Of a stretch of DNA of 64,000 nucleotides, positions 26,608 through 35,939 are shown piece by piece. The stretch lies in contig NZ_CP019509.1 in NCBI RefSeq assembly GCF_002002905.1, positions 2,909,001 to 2,973,000 on the forward strand. The letters run 5' to 3'. Below the pieces are notes generated by a model. The model made no database searches. It was not told where the DNA came from and worked only from the letters and a program-made list of their open reading frames with translations. Position 1 is the stretch's first letter. Every line of letters begins with the position of its first letter. The translations under genes and the position numbers were made by a program. This stretch comes from Aquaspirillum sp. LM1 (lineage in GTDB: Bacteria; Pseudomonadota; Gammaproteobacteria; Burkholderiales; Aquaspirillaceae).

Positions 26608-27368
26608 GCCTTGCCTCCGGTGCGTTCCAGCAGAAAAGTGGCCAGATGCTTGCCGCGAAACGCCTTGCCATCGTGGGCCAGCTTGCCGTTGATATTCATC
26701 AGACAGCCGCCATCGGCGGTGACAAATTCCACCGCACCGCTGTTTTGCAGCGCGGTGCTCTTGTCGCTGACCATCGCCCCGGAAATATCCGGGTGGCGCA
26801 GCGAGAACACCCCGCCAAAGCCACAGCATTCCGATTCGTGGTCGTGTACCACCCGCTCCACCTGGGACAACTGGTCTACCAGCGCCCAGCCGTGCACATG
26901 GGTGTTCATCTCGCGCCGGGCCGAGCATGACGTATGCACCGCCACCTTGGCGGGCGCGCCCTGGTCGCGCAGTTCAATCTGCAGCACATTCAGCAGAAAA
27001 TCGGCAAATTCCACCACCCGGCTGGCCACTTCACTGGCCTGCGCGGCATCGGCTTCGCCAGCAAACAGGGTAGGCCAATGGTGTTTCATCATGCCGCCAC
27101 AGGAGCCAGATGGCACCACAATCGGCCACGGCTGATCAAACAGCCCCAGCTGCGCCCGCGCCACCGTGCGCGCTTCACCCGACTGGCCGCTGGTGAACGC
27201 CGGCTGGCCACAGCAGCTTTGCCCCTGCGGAAAATGCACCCGCACCCCTTCGCGCTCCAGCAGGGCGATGGCGTCCAGCCCGGCTTCAGGCAGGAACAGG
27301 TCAAGCAGGCAGGTGCCAAAAAAATACACGTCGCGGGGACGTGATGCGGCAGCGGTGGACGGGGGCAT
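26604..27368 (-). CDS. lutA: L-lactate utilisation protein LutA/LldE
   Basis: 254-aa Fe-S subunit built of two cysteine-rich CCG domains: SCCGQPAFTSG and ECCGFGGVFS, with GSCGGMMKHH and HTSCSARREM between. The start at 27368 has GGAGAGAC six bases upstream. It is the first gene of the lactate operon. An ATTGGTATGACCAAT operator lies 20 bases upstream. Confidence 0.95.
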   Translation of the reverse strand: MPPSTAAASRPRDVYFFGTCLLDLFLPEAGLDAIALLEREGVRVHFPQGQSCCGQPAFTSGQSGEARTVARAQLGLFDQPWPIVVPSGSCGGMMKHHWPTLFAGEADAAQASEVASRVVEFADFLLNVLQIELRDQGAPAKVAVHTSCSARREMNTHVHGWALVDQLSQVERVVHDHESECCGFGGVFSLRHPDISGAMVSDKSTALQNSGAVEFVTADGGCLMNINGKLAHDGKAFRGKHLATFLLERTGGKA

Positions 27369-27387
27369 GGCTGTCTCTCCGTGGTTA

Positions 27388-27402
27388 ATTGGTATGACCA
27401 AT
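27388..27402. promoter_or_regulatory. operator 1 for the GntR/FadR-type lactate regulator
   Basis: ATTGGTATGACCAAT, a perfect six-base-arm palindrome with a three-base centre, of the PdhR/LldR type, directly in front of lutA. Predicted repression site for the adjacent regulator. Confidence 0.85.
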
Positions 27403-27494
27403 ATTTTTTGTGTTCAGTGAATGTAAAATCAATGACTTCTGCTGTCAATCGCCACTAACTTAAGCACTTTTCTAACTAAGCGGATCGGGGTATC

Positions 27495-27509
27495 ATTGGT
27501 AAGACCAAT
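27495..27509. promoter_or_regulatory. operator 2 for the lactate regulator
   Basis: ATTGGTAAGACCAAT, the same palindrome 107 bases from operator 1. The two may be bound cooperatively or control the divergent promoters separately. Confidence 0.85.
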
Positions 27510-27677
27510 GTTTTCCATTGCGCGCACCTCGTGCGCGAGCTTGAGCATTTTTGGTGAAATTCACTGCGCGTTCGAACAAAAACGAAAAAAACACTGTTCG
27601 ATTTGGCAATTTCCCCCCGTGTTGCGCAACATCGAAAATTTGCCCGACCCCAACCCGTTTTAGAGGAAGAGGCTGCC

Positions 27678-28460
27678 ATGGCCGCACATAAAATGCCCGT
27701 TCAGCGCGTTAACGTGCCCAAACTTTCCGACGCCATCATGCACCAGCTGGAGAGCATGATCCTGGAAGGCTCGCTCAAACCCGGCGACCGTCTGCCACCG
27801 GAACGTCAGCTGGCCGAACAACTGGGCGTGTCGCGCCCCTCGCTGCGCGAAGCCATTCAGCGTCTGGCCGCGCGCGGCATGCTGCTCAGCCGCCAGGGGG
27901 GCGGCACCTATGTCACTGACCAGCTGGAAGCGGCATTTTCCGACCCCTGGCAGCAACTGCTGATGGAACACCCCAACCTGCACCGCGATGTGCTGGAATT
28001 TCGCCGCACGCTGGAAGGTGCCGTGGCCGAATGCGCCGCGCGGCGCGCCACCGAGCCCGACCGCGAACGGCTGGCCATGCTGATGGATGAACTGGAAGCC
28101 GCCTACGCCGGCAACGACTTGCTGGCGCTGTCGCGCATGGACGTGACCTTTCACCAGGCCATTGCCGACGCCGCGCACAATGTGCTGTTCGCTCATTTGT
28201 CGTCCAGCCTGCTGGCCATGCTGAAAACCCATGTGCGCGACAATATCGCCAACCTGTTTGACGTTGCCCCGGTGTCTGGCCAGTTGCTGGCCCAGCACCG
28301 CGCCATCTGGCAGGCCATCCACGAACGCAACCCGCAGGCCGCCCGCGCTGCCGCCGAGGCTCATATTGATTTTGTAGACCAAACGCTGAATGTGATCCGG
28401 GTGGAACACGAACGGGAAGAACGCGCCATGCGCCGGGCGCAGGCGGTGGAGAAGGGGTAA
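27678..28460 (+). CDS. GntR/FadR-family lactate regulator (LldR/LutR-like)
   Basis: 260-aa regulator. An N-terminal winged helix (LEGSLKPGDRLPPERQLAEQLGVSRPSLREAIQRLAARGML) is followed by an FCD ligand-binding domain with candidate metal/ligand residues in RMDVTFHQAIADAAHN, QHRAIWQAI and AAEAHIDF. It is divergent from lutA, with two matching operators in the shared region, so it most likely senses lactate and represses the lut-dld-lctP operon. AGAGGAAGAGG precedes the ATG. Confidence 0.92.
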   Translation: MAAHKMPVQRVNVPKLSDAIMHQLESMILEGSLKPGDRLPPERQLAEQLGVSRPSLREAIQRLAARGMLLSRQGGGTYVTDQLEAAFSDPWQQLLMEHPNLHRDVLEFRRTLEGAVAECAARRATEPDRERLAMLMDELEAAYAGNDLLALSRMDVTFHQAIADAAHNVLFAHLSSSLLAMLKTHVRDNIANLFDVAPVSGQLLAQHRAIWQAIHERNPQAARAAAEAHIDFVDQTLNVIRVEHEREERAMRRAQAVEKG

Positions 28461-28494
28461 GACCTATTTCATCCGGCTGATTCAGAACATCACG

Positions 28495-28549
28495 GCAAGC
28501 GAGCTTCTCGGCGATGGAACACCCTTCACCCCCCGAAGCTCGCTTGCCC
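28495..28549. repeat. 14-bp stem inverted repeat
   Basis: GGCAAGCGAGCTTC (28495-28508) and GAAGCTCGCTTGCC (28536-28549) form a perfect stem with a 27-base loop. No T-run follows, so it is not a classic terminator. It lies between the lactate regulator and benE, which converge. Confidence 0.6.
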
Positions 28550-28693
28550 ATCGCGCCTGAGTACGCCTGGCGGTGTGGTGTGGCGGTAAGCAATGCTGAA
28601 CGACTTTTCGAAGATTTTGCGTGATTTGGCGCTGATGTCAAAATATGCGCCATTTTGGCAAACTGGCCTCACCAGCAAGCAAAATAGCGCCAA

Positions 28694-29911
28694 TCAATCT
28701 GGCTGAGTGTCAGCACGGCGTACAGTCATTTTTCCAAACAGTAGGCGATCGGCCAGTACACCGAATACCAGGCCCCAGCAAGCCGCACCGATCCCAAAAA
28801 ATGAAATACCTGAGGCTGTCACTAAAAAGGTGATTAAGGCAGGCTCGCGCTGGCTTTCATTAGCCAATGCCACGCCCAAGCCATTGGCCAGGGCGCTAAA
28901 CAGCGCCAGTCCAGCAATGGACGCAATCAAGACCCCTGGCAGGGAAGCAAACACGCTTGCCATGGTGGCACCAAAAGACCCCACCAACAGATAGAGTAAC
29001 GCACATGACACGCCTGCCACATAGCGGCGCGCCAAAAGCGGATGGGATTCTGCGCCCGTGCAAATCGCGGCAGTGATGGCCGCAAGGTTGATGCCATGCG
29101 CACCAAATGGTGCCAGCAACACGGAAGCCAGCCCGGTGACGGTCACCAGAGGATTGACAGGCACGTCATATCCAGCGGTACGCAATACCGCAATTCCAGG
29201 GGCGTTTTGTGATGCCATGGTCACAAAACAGAGCGGAATGCCCAGGCCAATAATGGCAGAGAGCGAGAAGCTGGGTGTGGTCCACTGCGGCTCAGCCAAT
29301 GTGGCAGAAACGCCCTGAAAATCCAGTAGGTTCAGAAAAAAAGCACACAATACGCCGGTGATCAATGCCGCCATGATGGCGTAGCGTGCGCCTGTTCGTC
29401 GCGCCACCAGGTAAACCAGCAAAATAGGGAGCACCAAAGCAGGTCCTTGCGCCAATGAAGAAAATACCCCCACACCAAAACGAAACAGCACCCCGGCCAG
29501 CATGGCCGCCACCACGGCGACAGGCAACCGAGCCATCAGCCGTGAAAATAACCCGGTGACACCTAACAGGGTAATCAGCAGTGCAGAAAACACATATGCG
29601 CCAATTGCATCAGAATACCGATACTGTGCCAGGCTGGTGACCAGCAAAGCAGCACCAGGGGTAGACCATGCGGTAATAACAGGGGTTCGATAACGTAAGC
29701 TGAGCCATAAGCCACTGACGCCACTCCCGATGGAAATGGCCCACAGCCAAGAAGATAATTGCTCAGGCGTCAACTGCCCACTTTTTGCTGCTTGAAATAC
29801 AATCACTAAAGGGCCGGCATAAGATACCATCACCGCAACCAGCCCTGTCACAACAGCAGAAACAGAACAATCTTGCAAAAAAACTTTCAGCGCGCGCATG
29901 GATAGGGTCAT
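28694..29911 (-). CDS. benE: BenE-family benzoate/H+ symporter
   Basis: About 405-aa membrane protein with around 12 helices and the BenE signature stretches TPVITAWSTPGAALL and ASQNAPGIAVLRTAGYDVPVNP. Predicted proton-driven uptake of benzoate or a related aromatic acid. The ATG at 29911 is chosen over a TTG at 29935. The divergent MocR regulator at 30204 is the likely controller; benzoate-degradation genes are not in the window. Confidence 0.9.
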   Translation of the reverse strand: MTLSMRALKVFLQDCSVSAVVTGLVAVMVSYAGPLVIVFQAAKSGQLTPEQLSSWLWAISIGSGVSGLWLSLRYRTPVITAWSTPGAALLVTSLAQYRYSDAIGAYVFSALLITLLGVTGLFSRLMARLPVAVVAAMLAGVLFRFGVGVFSSLAQGPALVLPILLVYLVARRTGARYAIMAALITGVLCAFFLNLLDFQGVSATLAEPQWTTPSFSLSAIIGLGIPLCFVTMASQNAPGIAVLRTAGYDVPVNPLVTVTGLASVLLAPFGAHGINLAAITAAICTGAESHPLLARRYVAGVSCALLYLLVGSFGATMASVFASLPGVLIASIAGLALFSALANGLGVALANESQREPALITFLVTASGISFFGIGAACWGLVFGVLADRLLFGKMTVRRADTQPD

Positions 29912-29990
29912 AGATACACCAAGATAATTCGACAATCACCAACCATAATGGATAAAATAAAAATGCGCCGTATCCCAGCGCATCTACTAA

Positions 29991-30100
29991 GGAACGCGCT
30001 GATTTATTCAGAAAAATCGTGTTTACCAAAAGCAAAACCCAGCAAAATCAACACCCTGGATTCCCGCCTTCGCGGGAATGACGATTTTTTCAGCGTATCC
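29991..30100. repeat. 109-bp MITE-like element family, copy 2 (110 bp)
   Basis: Ends GGAACGCGCTGA and TCAGCGTATCC, flanked by CTAA on both sides (29987-29990 and 30101-30104). It occupies the shared control region of benE and the MocR gene and contains an ATTCCCGCCTTCGCGGGAAT palindrome. Confidence 0.85.
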
Positions 30101-30203
30101 CTAAGAAAAAACACGTACACACCAAGCCTGCTGCCAGGCCACGGCGAGAGGGCATAGTATTCAATTCACCATAAAAAGATAAATACACAGACAGGACCGA
30201 TTT

Positions 30204-31703
30204 ATGCGATACAGAATGAAACCGGCAAAAACCCCCAGCCTACCGCCTCAGTCATCCAGCGCTTTCCGATACCAAGAAATAGCCAGCCGGCTGTGCGCGC
30301 AGATCACTGCCGGCGTATACCAGGCCGACAGCCGGCTGCCCTCGGCACGCACACTGATGGCGCAGGAACAAGTCAGCCTCACCACCGCAGTGCGTGCTTT
30401 GCGTTTACTTGAGCAGGATGGCCACGCTTATGCACGTCATCGCAGCGGCTACTTTGTGCGTGGCCACTCACCGGAAACCCGATGGAATGCACCTGTCAGC
30501 CCCCCGGAAGAAACCTTGTTTGACGGTGTGCCCGTGACCGTGAATGACTTGGTGGTGGACATGCTGGGACAGTCTGCGGTAGCCGATATCCTGCCGTTAA
30601 GCTCGGCGGTGCTTGCAGATCAATTGATTCCACAAAGCCAGCTTGGGCGGGTTCTGGCGACAGTTGCCAGGCGTAGCGCAGCACGCAGCGCAGCGCATGC
30701 CTCTGCGCCAGGTTTGTTTGAATTGCGCTGTGGGATTGCTCGCATCATGAATGCCCGAGGGGTGCTGTGCGGGCCAGACGACATCATCATTACCGCCGGA
30801 GATGGTGCGGCAATTGAATGCGCGTTACGCCTGGTAGCCAAACCCGGCGACAGCATCTTGATTGAAAGCCCTACCTATTTTGGCTTGTTGCAAGCCATTG
30901 AAATGGCAGGCATGAAGGCGGTAGAAATCACCACACATCCTCAAACCGGCATCGATATTCCGCAATTGCAATGTGCCATCCACGCCAACCGCAATATTGC
31001 CTGTGTGGTGCTCAACCCCACCTTGCACAATCCGCTTGGCTACACCATGGCGTGTTCACAGCGCAAGAAAGTGGTTGATTGGCTGGCGATGGCGCGCATC
31101 CCCCTGATTGAAGACGATGTTTTTCATGACCTGTACGCGGGAGATGAGCCTGTATTCGCCATGAAAAGCTACGATCAGCAGGGAATGGTGTTGTACTGCT
31201 CGTCCTTTTCCAAGGTGCTGTCTCCTGGCTATCGTGTTGGCTGGTGCGTGCCTGGCCGCTTTCATCGCCAAATGATGAATGACTTTCTGGGCCGTAATCT
31301 GTCCATCAGCAGTTTGCCCCAGCAAGTCATTGCTGAATTTCTGCGTAAAAACTACTACACACCACATACCGCCAAACTACGCATGCTGTTTGCCGCCCAG
31401 GGACACAAGCTGGTTTCATCCATCGAAAAACACTTTCCGGCCCACACCCATATCAGCAAGCCTGACGGCGGCTTCATTTACTGGATCCAGCTGGCCAAGC
31501 CAATCGACATGTCGCAGTTCTATGCCGCCTCGCTGTCTGCCGGGATATCCATCGCACCGGGTTCGATTTTTCACGCATCAGGGCAATGCAACACCGCTTT
31601 TAGGATTTGCCTGGGACAACCCTGGAGCCCAGCGATTGACCGTGCCATTGCCATGCTTGGCACACTCTGCACACGCCTCAGCGCCCAACAACATTACCCA
31701 TGA
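30204..31703 (+). CDS. MocR/PdxR-type regulator (GntR HTH fused to aminotransferase fold)
   Basis: 499-aa regulator. A GntR winged helix (SRLCAQITAGVYQADSRLPSARTLMAQEQVSLTTAVRALRLLEQDG) precedes a type I aminotransferase domain. The PLP lysine is probably in YCSSFSKVLSPGYRVGW, with LIEDDVFHDLY as the cofactor Asp region. MocR proteins use PLP adducts as effectors. It is divergent from benE and is its best candidate regulator; MocR proteins also commonly control pyridoxine or amino-acid genes. Confidence 0.9.
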   Translation: MRYRMKPAKTPSLPPQSSSAFRYQEIASRLCAQITAGVYQADSRLPSARTLMAQEQVSLTTAVRALRLLEQDGHAYARHRSGYFVRGHSPETRWNAPVSPPEETLFDGVPVTVNDLVVDMLGQSAVADILPLSSAVLADQLIPQSQLGRVLATVARRSAARSAAHASAPGLFELRCGIARIMNARGVLCGPDDIIITAGDGAAIECALRLVAKPGDSILIESPTYFGLLQAIEMAGMKAVEITTHPQTGIDIPQLQCAIHANRNIACVVLNPTLHNPLGYTMACSQRKKVVDWLAMARIPLIEDDVFHDLYAGDEPVFAMKSYDQQGMVLYCSSFSKVLSPGYRVGWCVPGRFHRQMMNDFLGRNLSISSLPQQVIAEFLRKNYYTPHTAKLRMLFAAQGHKLVSSIEKHFPAHTHISKPDGGFIYWIQLAKPIDMSQFYAASLSAGISIAPGSIFHASGQCNTAFRICLGQPWSPAIDRAIAMLGTLCTRLSAQQHYP

Positions 31704-31760
31704 TCACCTGGTCCGTCAGGATATTGTGCTCACAATCAACCATCGCAGAGGATCCGGCGG

Positions 31761-33257
31761 CTACAAGCCACGGCGAAACTGGATGGCCTCGGCAATATGC
31801 CTGGCCGTGATCTGGGCCACCCCATCACCATCCAGGTCAGCAATGGTGCGCGCCAGGCGCAAGATGCGGTGGTAGGCGCGGCCCGACAGGTGAAAGCGCT
31901 CAATCGCCAGCGCGGCCAGGCCTGCGCCTTCTTCATCCGGGGTGGCCACCTGGTCGAGGGTGCTGCCTTGCAGTTCGGCATTGCTGCAGCCCTGGCGGGC
32001 CAGTTGCCGGGCAAAGGCGTGCGCCACCCGTTCGCGCACCACGGCGCTGGCTTCGCCTGGCGCGGCGCGTTGCAGGTCTTGTGCGGGCAGGCTGGGCACG
32101 TCGATGCGCATGTCGATGCGGTCAAGCAGTGGGCCAGAGATACGCAGGCGGTAGCGGCTGATCTGCTCGGGCGAGCAGCGGCAGCGCCCGGAGGGATGGC
32201 CGTGGTAGCCGCAGGGGCAGGGGTTCATCGCAGCTATCAACTGAAAGCGGGCAGGAAAATCCACCTGGCGGGCGGCGCGTGAAATGGTGATGCGCCCGGT
32301 TTCCAGCGGTTCGCGCAGCATGTCCAGCACCTTGCGGTCAAATTCGGGCAGTTCGTCCAGAAATAACACGCCGTGCAGCGCCAGGGAAATTTCTCCGGGG
32401 CGCGGATTGCTGCCCCCGCCCACCAGCGCCGGGGCCGATGCGGAATGATGCGGGCTTCTGAAGGGTCGCATCCAGAACTGTTCCGGGTCCAGGCCGTTGG
32501 CGCTGAGTGAGCGCACGGCAGCCACTTCCAGCGCTTCGTCTTCGCCCATGTCCGGCAGGATGCCGGGCAGGCGGGCAGCCAGCATGGATTTGCCCGTGCC
32601 GGGCGGCCCGGACAGCAGCAGGCTGTGGCGACCCGCAGCGGCAATTTCCAGTGCGCGCCGGGCGGCCAGCTGGCCTTTGATATCGGCCAGGTCCGGGTAG
32701 GCGCGGACGGTGCGCATGCAGGGCGGTGGCGGCACACTCAGGGTGCAGCGCCCGTCCAGCATGGCGCATACCTCCAGCAGGGTATCGGCCTGAGCCAGGC
32801 TGGCCCCTGGCCACAAGGCGGCTTCGGCGGCGCTGGCGCGCGGCAACACCAGGGTGCGTCCAGCCCGGCTGGCGGCCATCGCCATCAGCAATGCGCCGCG
32901 AATCGGGCGCAATTCGCCGCTGAGCGCCAGCTCGCCAACAAATTCATGCCGGGCCAGCAGGCTGGCGCTGATATGCCCGGCGGCGGCCAGAATGCCCAGT
33001 GCAATCGGCAGGTCAAACCGGCCAGATTCCTTGGGGAGATCAGCCGGTGCCAGGTTGATGGTGATGCGCCGGGCGGGAAACTCCAGCCCGGCCAGCAAGA
33101 TGGCGGCGCGCACCCGCTCGCGACTTTCCCTCACCTCGGTGTCCGGTAGCCCAACCAGGGTCAACGACGGCAAGCCGTTGGCCAGATGGACTTCCACGGT
33201 CACTTCCGGGGCGTCGGTGCCGGCCAGTGCCCGGCTATGGATGCGCGCCAGTGACAC
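31761..33257 (-). CDS. comM: ComM/YifB-family AAA+ ATPase
   Basis: 498-aa Mg-chelatase-like AAA+ protein. An N-terminal Lon-protease-like domain (MSLARIHSRALAG, LPSLTLVGLPD) leads to Walker A GPPGTGKSM and Walker B VLFLDELPEF, then a zinc-type cysteine cluster CPCGYHGHPSGRCRC. ComM is a helicase that aids branch migration in natural transformation and homologous recombination. It uses a GTG start. The downstream partner on the same strand is absent; ubiK lies just upstream. Confidence 0.93.
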   Translation of the reverse strand: MSLARIHSRALAGTDAPEVTVEVHLANGLPSLTLVGLPDTEVRESRERVRAAILLAGLEFPARRITINLAPADLPKESGRFDLPIALGILAAAGHISASLLARHEFVGELALSGELRPIRGALLMAMAASRAGRTLVLPRASAAEAALWPGASLAQADTLLEVCAMLDGRCTLSVPPPPCMRTVRAYPDLADIKGQLAARRALEIAAAGRHSLLLSGPPGTGKSMLAARLPGILPDMGEDEALEVAAVRSLSANGLDPEQFWMRPFRSPHHSASAPALVGGGSNPRPGEISLALHGVLFLDELPEFDRKVLDMLREPLETGRITISRAARQVDFPARFQLIAAMNPCPCGYHGHPSGRCRCSPEQISRYRLRISGPLLDRIDMRIDVPSLPAQDLQRAAPGEASAVVRERVAHAFARQLARQGCSNAELQGSTLDQVATPDEEGAGLAALAIERFHLSGRAYHRILRLARTIADLDGDGVAQITARHIAEAIQFRRGL

Positions 33258-33269
33258 AGGTGGCCAGAA

Positions 33270-33575
33270 TCAGGAATGACCTTGCGCAGCCTGTTCGGCC
33301 TCAGCTTCCACCGGCGCAGCCTCGGCCACGGCTTGTGGTGGCAGCACCAGTGCTTCCAGCTTGGCCAGCCGGGCTTCCAGCTGCTCCAGCTTTTCGCGGG
33401 TGCGGGCCAGCACTTCCTGCTGCACGTCAAATTCTTCGCGGGTGACCAGGTCTAGCTTGGTGAACGCCGAGCCCATCAGGCTGCGCAGGTTTTTTTCCAG
33501 ATCCTTGGCCGGGCTGGCCGCCAGGGTATCGCCAATCTTGGCGCTGATTTCGTCAAACAGTTTTTGGCTCAGCAT
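33270..33575 (-). CDS. ubiK: ubiquinone biosynthesis accessory factor UbiK
   Basis: 101-aa protein with the UbiK/BMFP pattern: MLSQKLFDEISAKIGDTL, then NLRSLMGSAFTKLDLVTREEFDVQQEVLARTREKLEQLEARLAKLE, a coiled coil in the C-terminal half, and a low-complexity acidic tail. It helps assemble the aerobic Ubi complex with UbiJ. It is 12 bases upstream of comM, a conserved neighbourhood in betaproteobacteria. Confidence 0.92.
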   Translation of the reverse strand: MLSQKLFDEISAKIGDTLAASPAKDLEKNLRSLMGSAFTKLDLVTREEFDVQQEVLARTREKLEQLEARLAKLEALVLPPQAVAEAAPVEAEAEQAAQGHS

Positions 33576-33720
33576 GGCTGGCTCCTTGGTGAAGTAATAA
33601 TTCAGGGGGCAATGCGAAGGACACGCACGCAGACCATCGGTTCAGATTTCAGTGTAGCAAAACCCGGCAACTGACGGCTGACAAGTGAATAGCCATCGGC
33701 AAAAAACCACAGCAATGGCA

Positions 33721-33737
33721 TGCACCAAGCAGGTGCC
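33721..33737. promoter_or_regulatory. NtrC-type enhancer site
   Basis: TGCACCAAGCAGGTGCC matches the NtrC palindrome (GCACC-N5-GGTGC). It lies about 95 bases upstream of the sigma-54 promoter, a workable activator position. Confidence 0.7.
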
Positions 33738-33830
33738 AGGTGGTGAGCCAGCCTTGTCCAACACAGTGCATTGCACTGCGGGAGTGCGCCGGATCGGGCT
33801 ATTTGCGGGCTGCCAGCGGGATTTTAAGGA

Positions 33831-33846
33831 TGGCACGGATTATGCA
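33831..33846 (+). promoter_or_regulatory. sigma-54 promoter of glnK-amtB
   Basis: TGGCACGGATTATGCA: GG at -24 (33832-33833) and GC at -12 (33844-33845), separated by exactly ten bases. Predicts nitrogen-limitation control through RpoN and NtrC. Confidence 0.82.
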
Positions 33847-33883
33847 AGCCTACCGCCGAAGCATCACGGGCGCCATTGTGTGA

Positions 33884-34255
<372 letters not shown>

Positions 34256-34285
34256 GCCACGCGCCAGAGCCAGAGGGACTCCAAT

Positions 34286-35671
34286 ATGAAAAAACTGATC
34301 GCAACCTTGTGCATGGCCGGTGCGTTGCTGACCAGCGCGCCGGTGTTTGCCGAAGATGCAGCGCCTCCCGCTGCGGCGGTGACTGCCCCGGTTGCCACAC
34401 CTGACGCAGCACCGGCCCCGGCTCCGCTGGCGGGCCTGCAACTGGTGGACGCCAGCACCATCAATTCGGGCGATACCGCCTGGGTGCTGGTGTCCACTGC
34501 GCTGGTGCTGTTCATGACCATTCCGGGTCTGGCGCTGTTTTACGGTGGCATGGTGCGCAAGAAGAACATCCTGTCCACCCTGATGCAAAGCTTTGCCATC
34601 ACCGCATTGATCACCGTGCTGTGGACCCTGATTGGCTACAGCCTGGCCTTCACACCGGGCAACGGTTTCATTGGCGGTCTGGACCGGGTGTTGCTGGACG
34701 GCATGACCTACGCCAAGGAAGCCGGCAAGCTGACGGTGAACGCCACGCTGGCCGGTACCATTCCGGAATCGGTGTTCATGATGTTCCAGATGACCTTTGC
34801 CATCATCACCCCGGCGCTGATTACCGGTGCCTTTGCCGAACGGATGAAGTTCTCCGCCATGCTGGCCTTTATGGCGCTGTGGTCGCTGCTGGTGTATTCG
34901 CCGGTGGCGCACTGGGTGTGGGAGCCGGGCGGCTGGATGTTTGAAAAGGGCGTGCTGGACTTCGCTGGCGGTACCGTGGTGCATATCAATGCCGGCATTG
35001 CCGGCCTGGTGTGTGCCTTTGTGCTGGGCAAGCGGGTGGGCTTTGGCCGCGAAGCCATGGCTCCGCACAATCTGGTGCTGACCCTGGTGGGCGCATCGAT
35101 GCTGTGGGTGGGCTGGTTTGGCTTTAACGCTGGCTCTGCGGTGGCCGCAGATGGCCGCGCCGGGATGGCGATGGCCGCCACCCAGATTGCCGCTGGCATG
35201 GCGGCGCTGACCTGGATGTTTGCCGAATGGCTGGCCAAGGGCAAGCCGTCGGTGCTGGGCATTGCCTCGGGCGCGGTGGCGGGTTTGGTGGCCATCACCC
35301 CGGCGGCGGGCTTTGTCGATCCGAAGGGCGCGCTGGCCATTGGTGCCATCTCCGGGGTGGGCTGCTACTGGGGGGCCACCAGCCTGAAGCATATGCTGGG
35401 CTACGACGACTCGCTGGATGCTTTTGGCGTGCACGGCGTGGGCGGCATCATCGGCGCGCTGCTGACCGGCGTGTTTGCGGTCAAGGAAATCGGCGCGGTA
35501 GAAGGCAGTGTGCTGACCCAGCTGATTGGCGTGCTGGCCACGGTGGCCTACAGCCTGGTGATGACCTTTGTCATCCTCAAGGTGATTGATCTGGTGATTG
35601 GCCTGCGCGTGACCGAAGAGGAAGAGCGCGAAGGGCTGGACGTGGTGTTGCACGGCGAGCGCGTCGAGTAA
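34286..35671 (+). CDS. amtB: ammonium transporter AmtB
   Basis: 461-aa ammonium channel. Residues 1-23 are a cleavable signal peptide (MKKLIATLCMAGALLTSAPVFA), followed by a proline/alanine-rich linker and 11 membrane helices. Signature regions include GLALFYGGMVRKKNILSTLMQSF, the pore-entry and twin-His motifs (GGTVVHINAGIAGLV, DAFGVHGVGGIIGALLTGVFA). It is controlled post-translationally by GlnK and transcriptionally from the sigma-54 promoter. Confidence 0.96.
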   Translation: MKKLIATLCMAGALLTSAPVFAEDAAPPAAAVTAPVATPDAAPAPAPLAGLQLVDASTINSGDTAWVLVSTALVLFMTIPGLALFYGGMVRKKNILSTLMQSFAITALITVLWTLIGYSLAFTPGNGFIGGLDRVLLDGMTYAKEAGKLTVNATLAGTIPESVFMMFQMTFAIITPALITGAFAERMKFSAMLAFMALWSLLVYSPVAHWVWEPGGWMFEKGVLDFAGGTVVHINAGIAGLVCAFVLGKRVGFGREAMAPHNLVLTLVGASMLWVGWFGFNAGSAVAADGRAGMAMAATQIAAGMAALTWMFAEWLAKGKPSVLGIASGAVAGLVAITPAAGFVDPKGALAIGAISGVGCYWGATSLKHMLGYDDSLDAFGVHGVGGIIGALLTGVFAVKEIGAVEGSVLTQLIGVLATVAYSLVMTFVILKVIDLVIGLRVTEEEEREGLDVVLHGERVE

Positions 35672-35728
35672 TCGGCTGCGGGTGCCGCGTTGGGGTGAAA
35701 CCCGACAGTCACGGACCTTTCCTGCCAA

Positions 35729-35756
35729 CCCCCTTGCTACGGCAAGGGGGTTTTTT
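35729..35756 (+). terminator. Rho-independent terminator of glnK-amtB
   Basis: CCCCCTTGC (35729-35737), TACG tetraloop, GCAAGGGGG (35742-35750) and TTTTTT. A perfect nine-base stem. Confidence 0.95.
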
Positions 35757-35888
35757 GTGGGAATAACAGCAAAAACCAGCCCGTTTCAGCCAGAAACCCA
35801 GGGTTTTTTCGCTGGGCAGGCGTGTGCACTGGCCTGCGCAAGCAGGCACGAAACCTGCTCAAGAAGAAATGTACGCCAGGCATGACCC

Positions 35889-35908
35889 TGCCGACCGGTT
35901 GGTCGGCA
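35889..35908. promoter_or_regulatory. palindrome resembling a TetR-family operator
   Basis: TGCCGACCGGTTGGTCGGCA has perfect eight-base arms and is of the GACCGGTTGGTC type often bound by TetR regulators. It lies about 30 bases upstream of the 108-aa gene at 35940. No TetR gene is in the window. Confidence 0.45.
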
Positions 35909-35939
35909 CACCCGCCTGGCACTCGCTGAGGAGAGCATC

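Noticed and set aside
25906-26928. 340-aa version of LutC with an N-terminal extension
   Set aside because: The extension overlaps lutA in another frame; the ATG at 26607 gives the conserved protein and a normal overlap.
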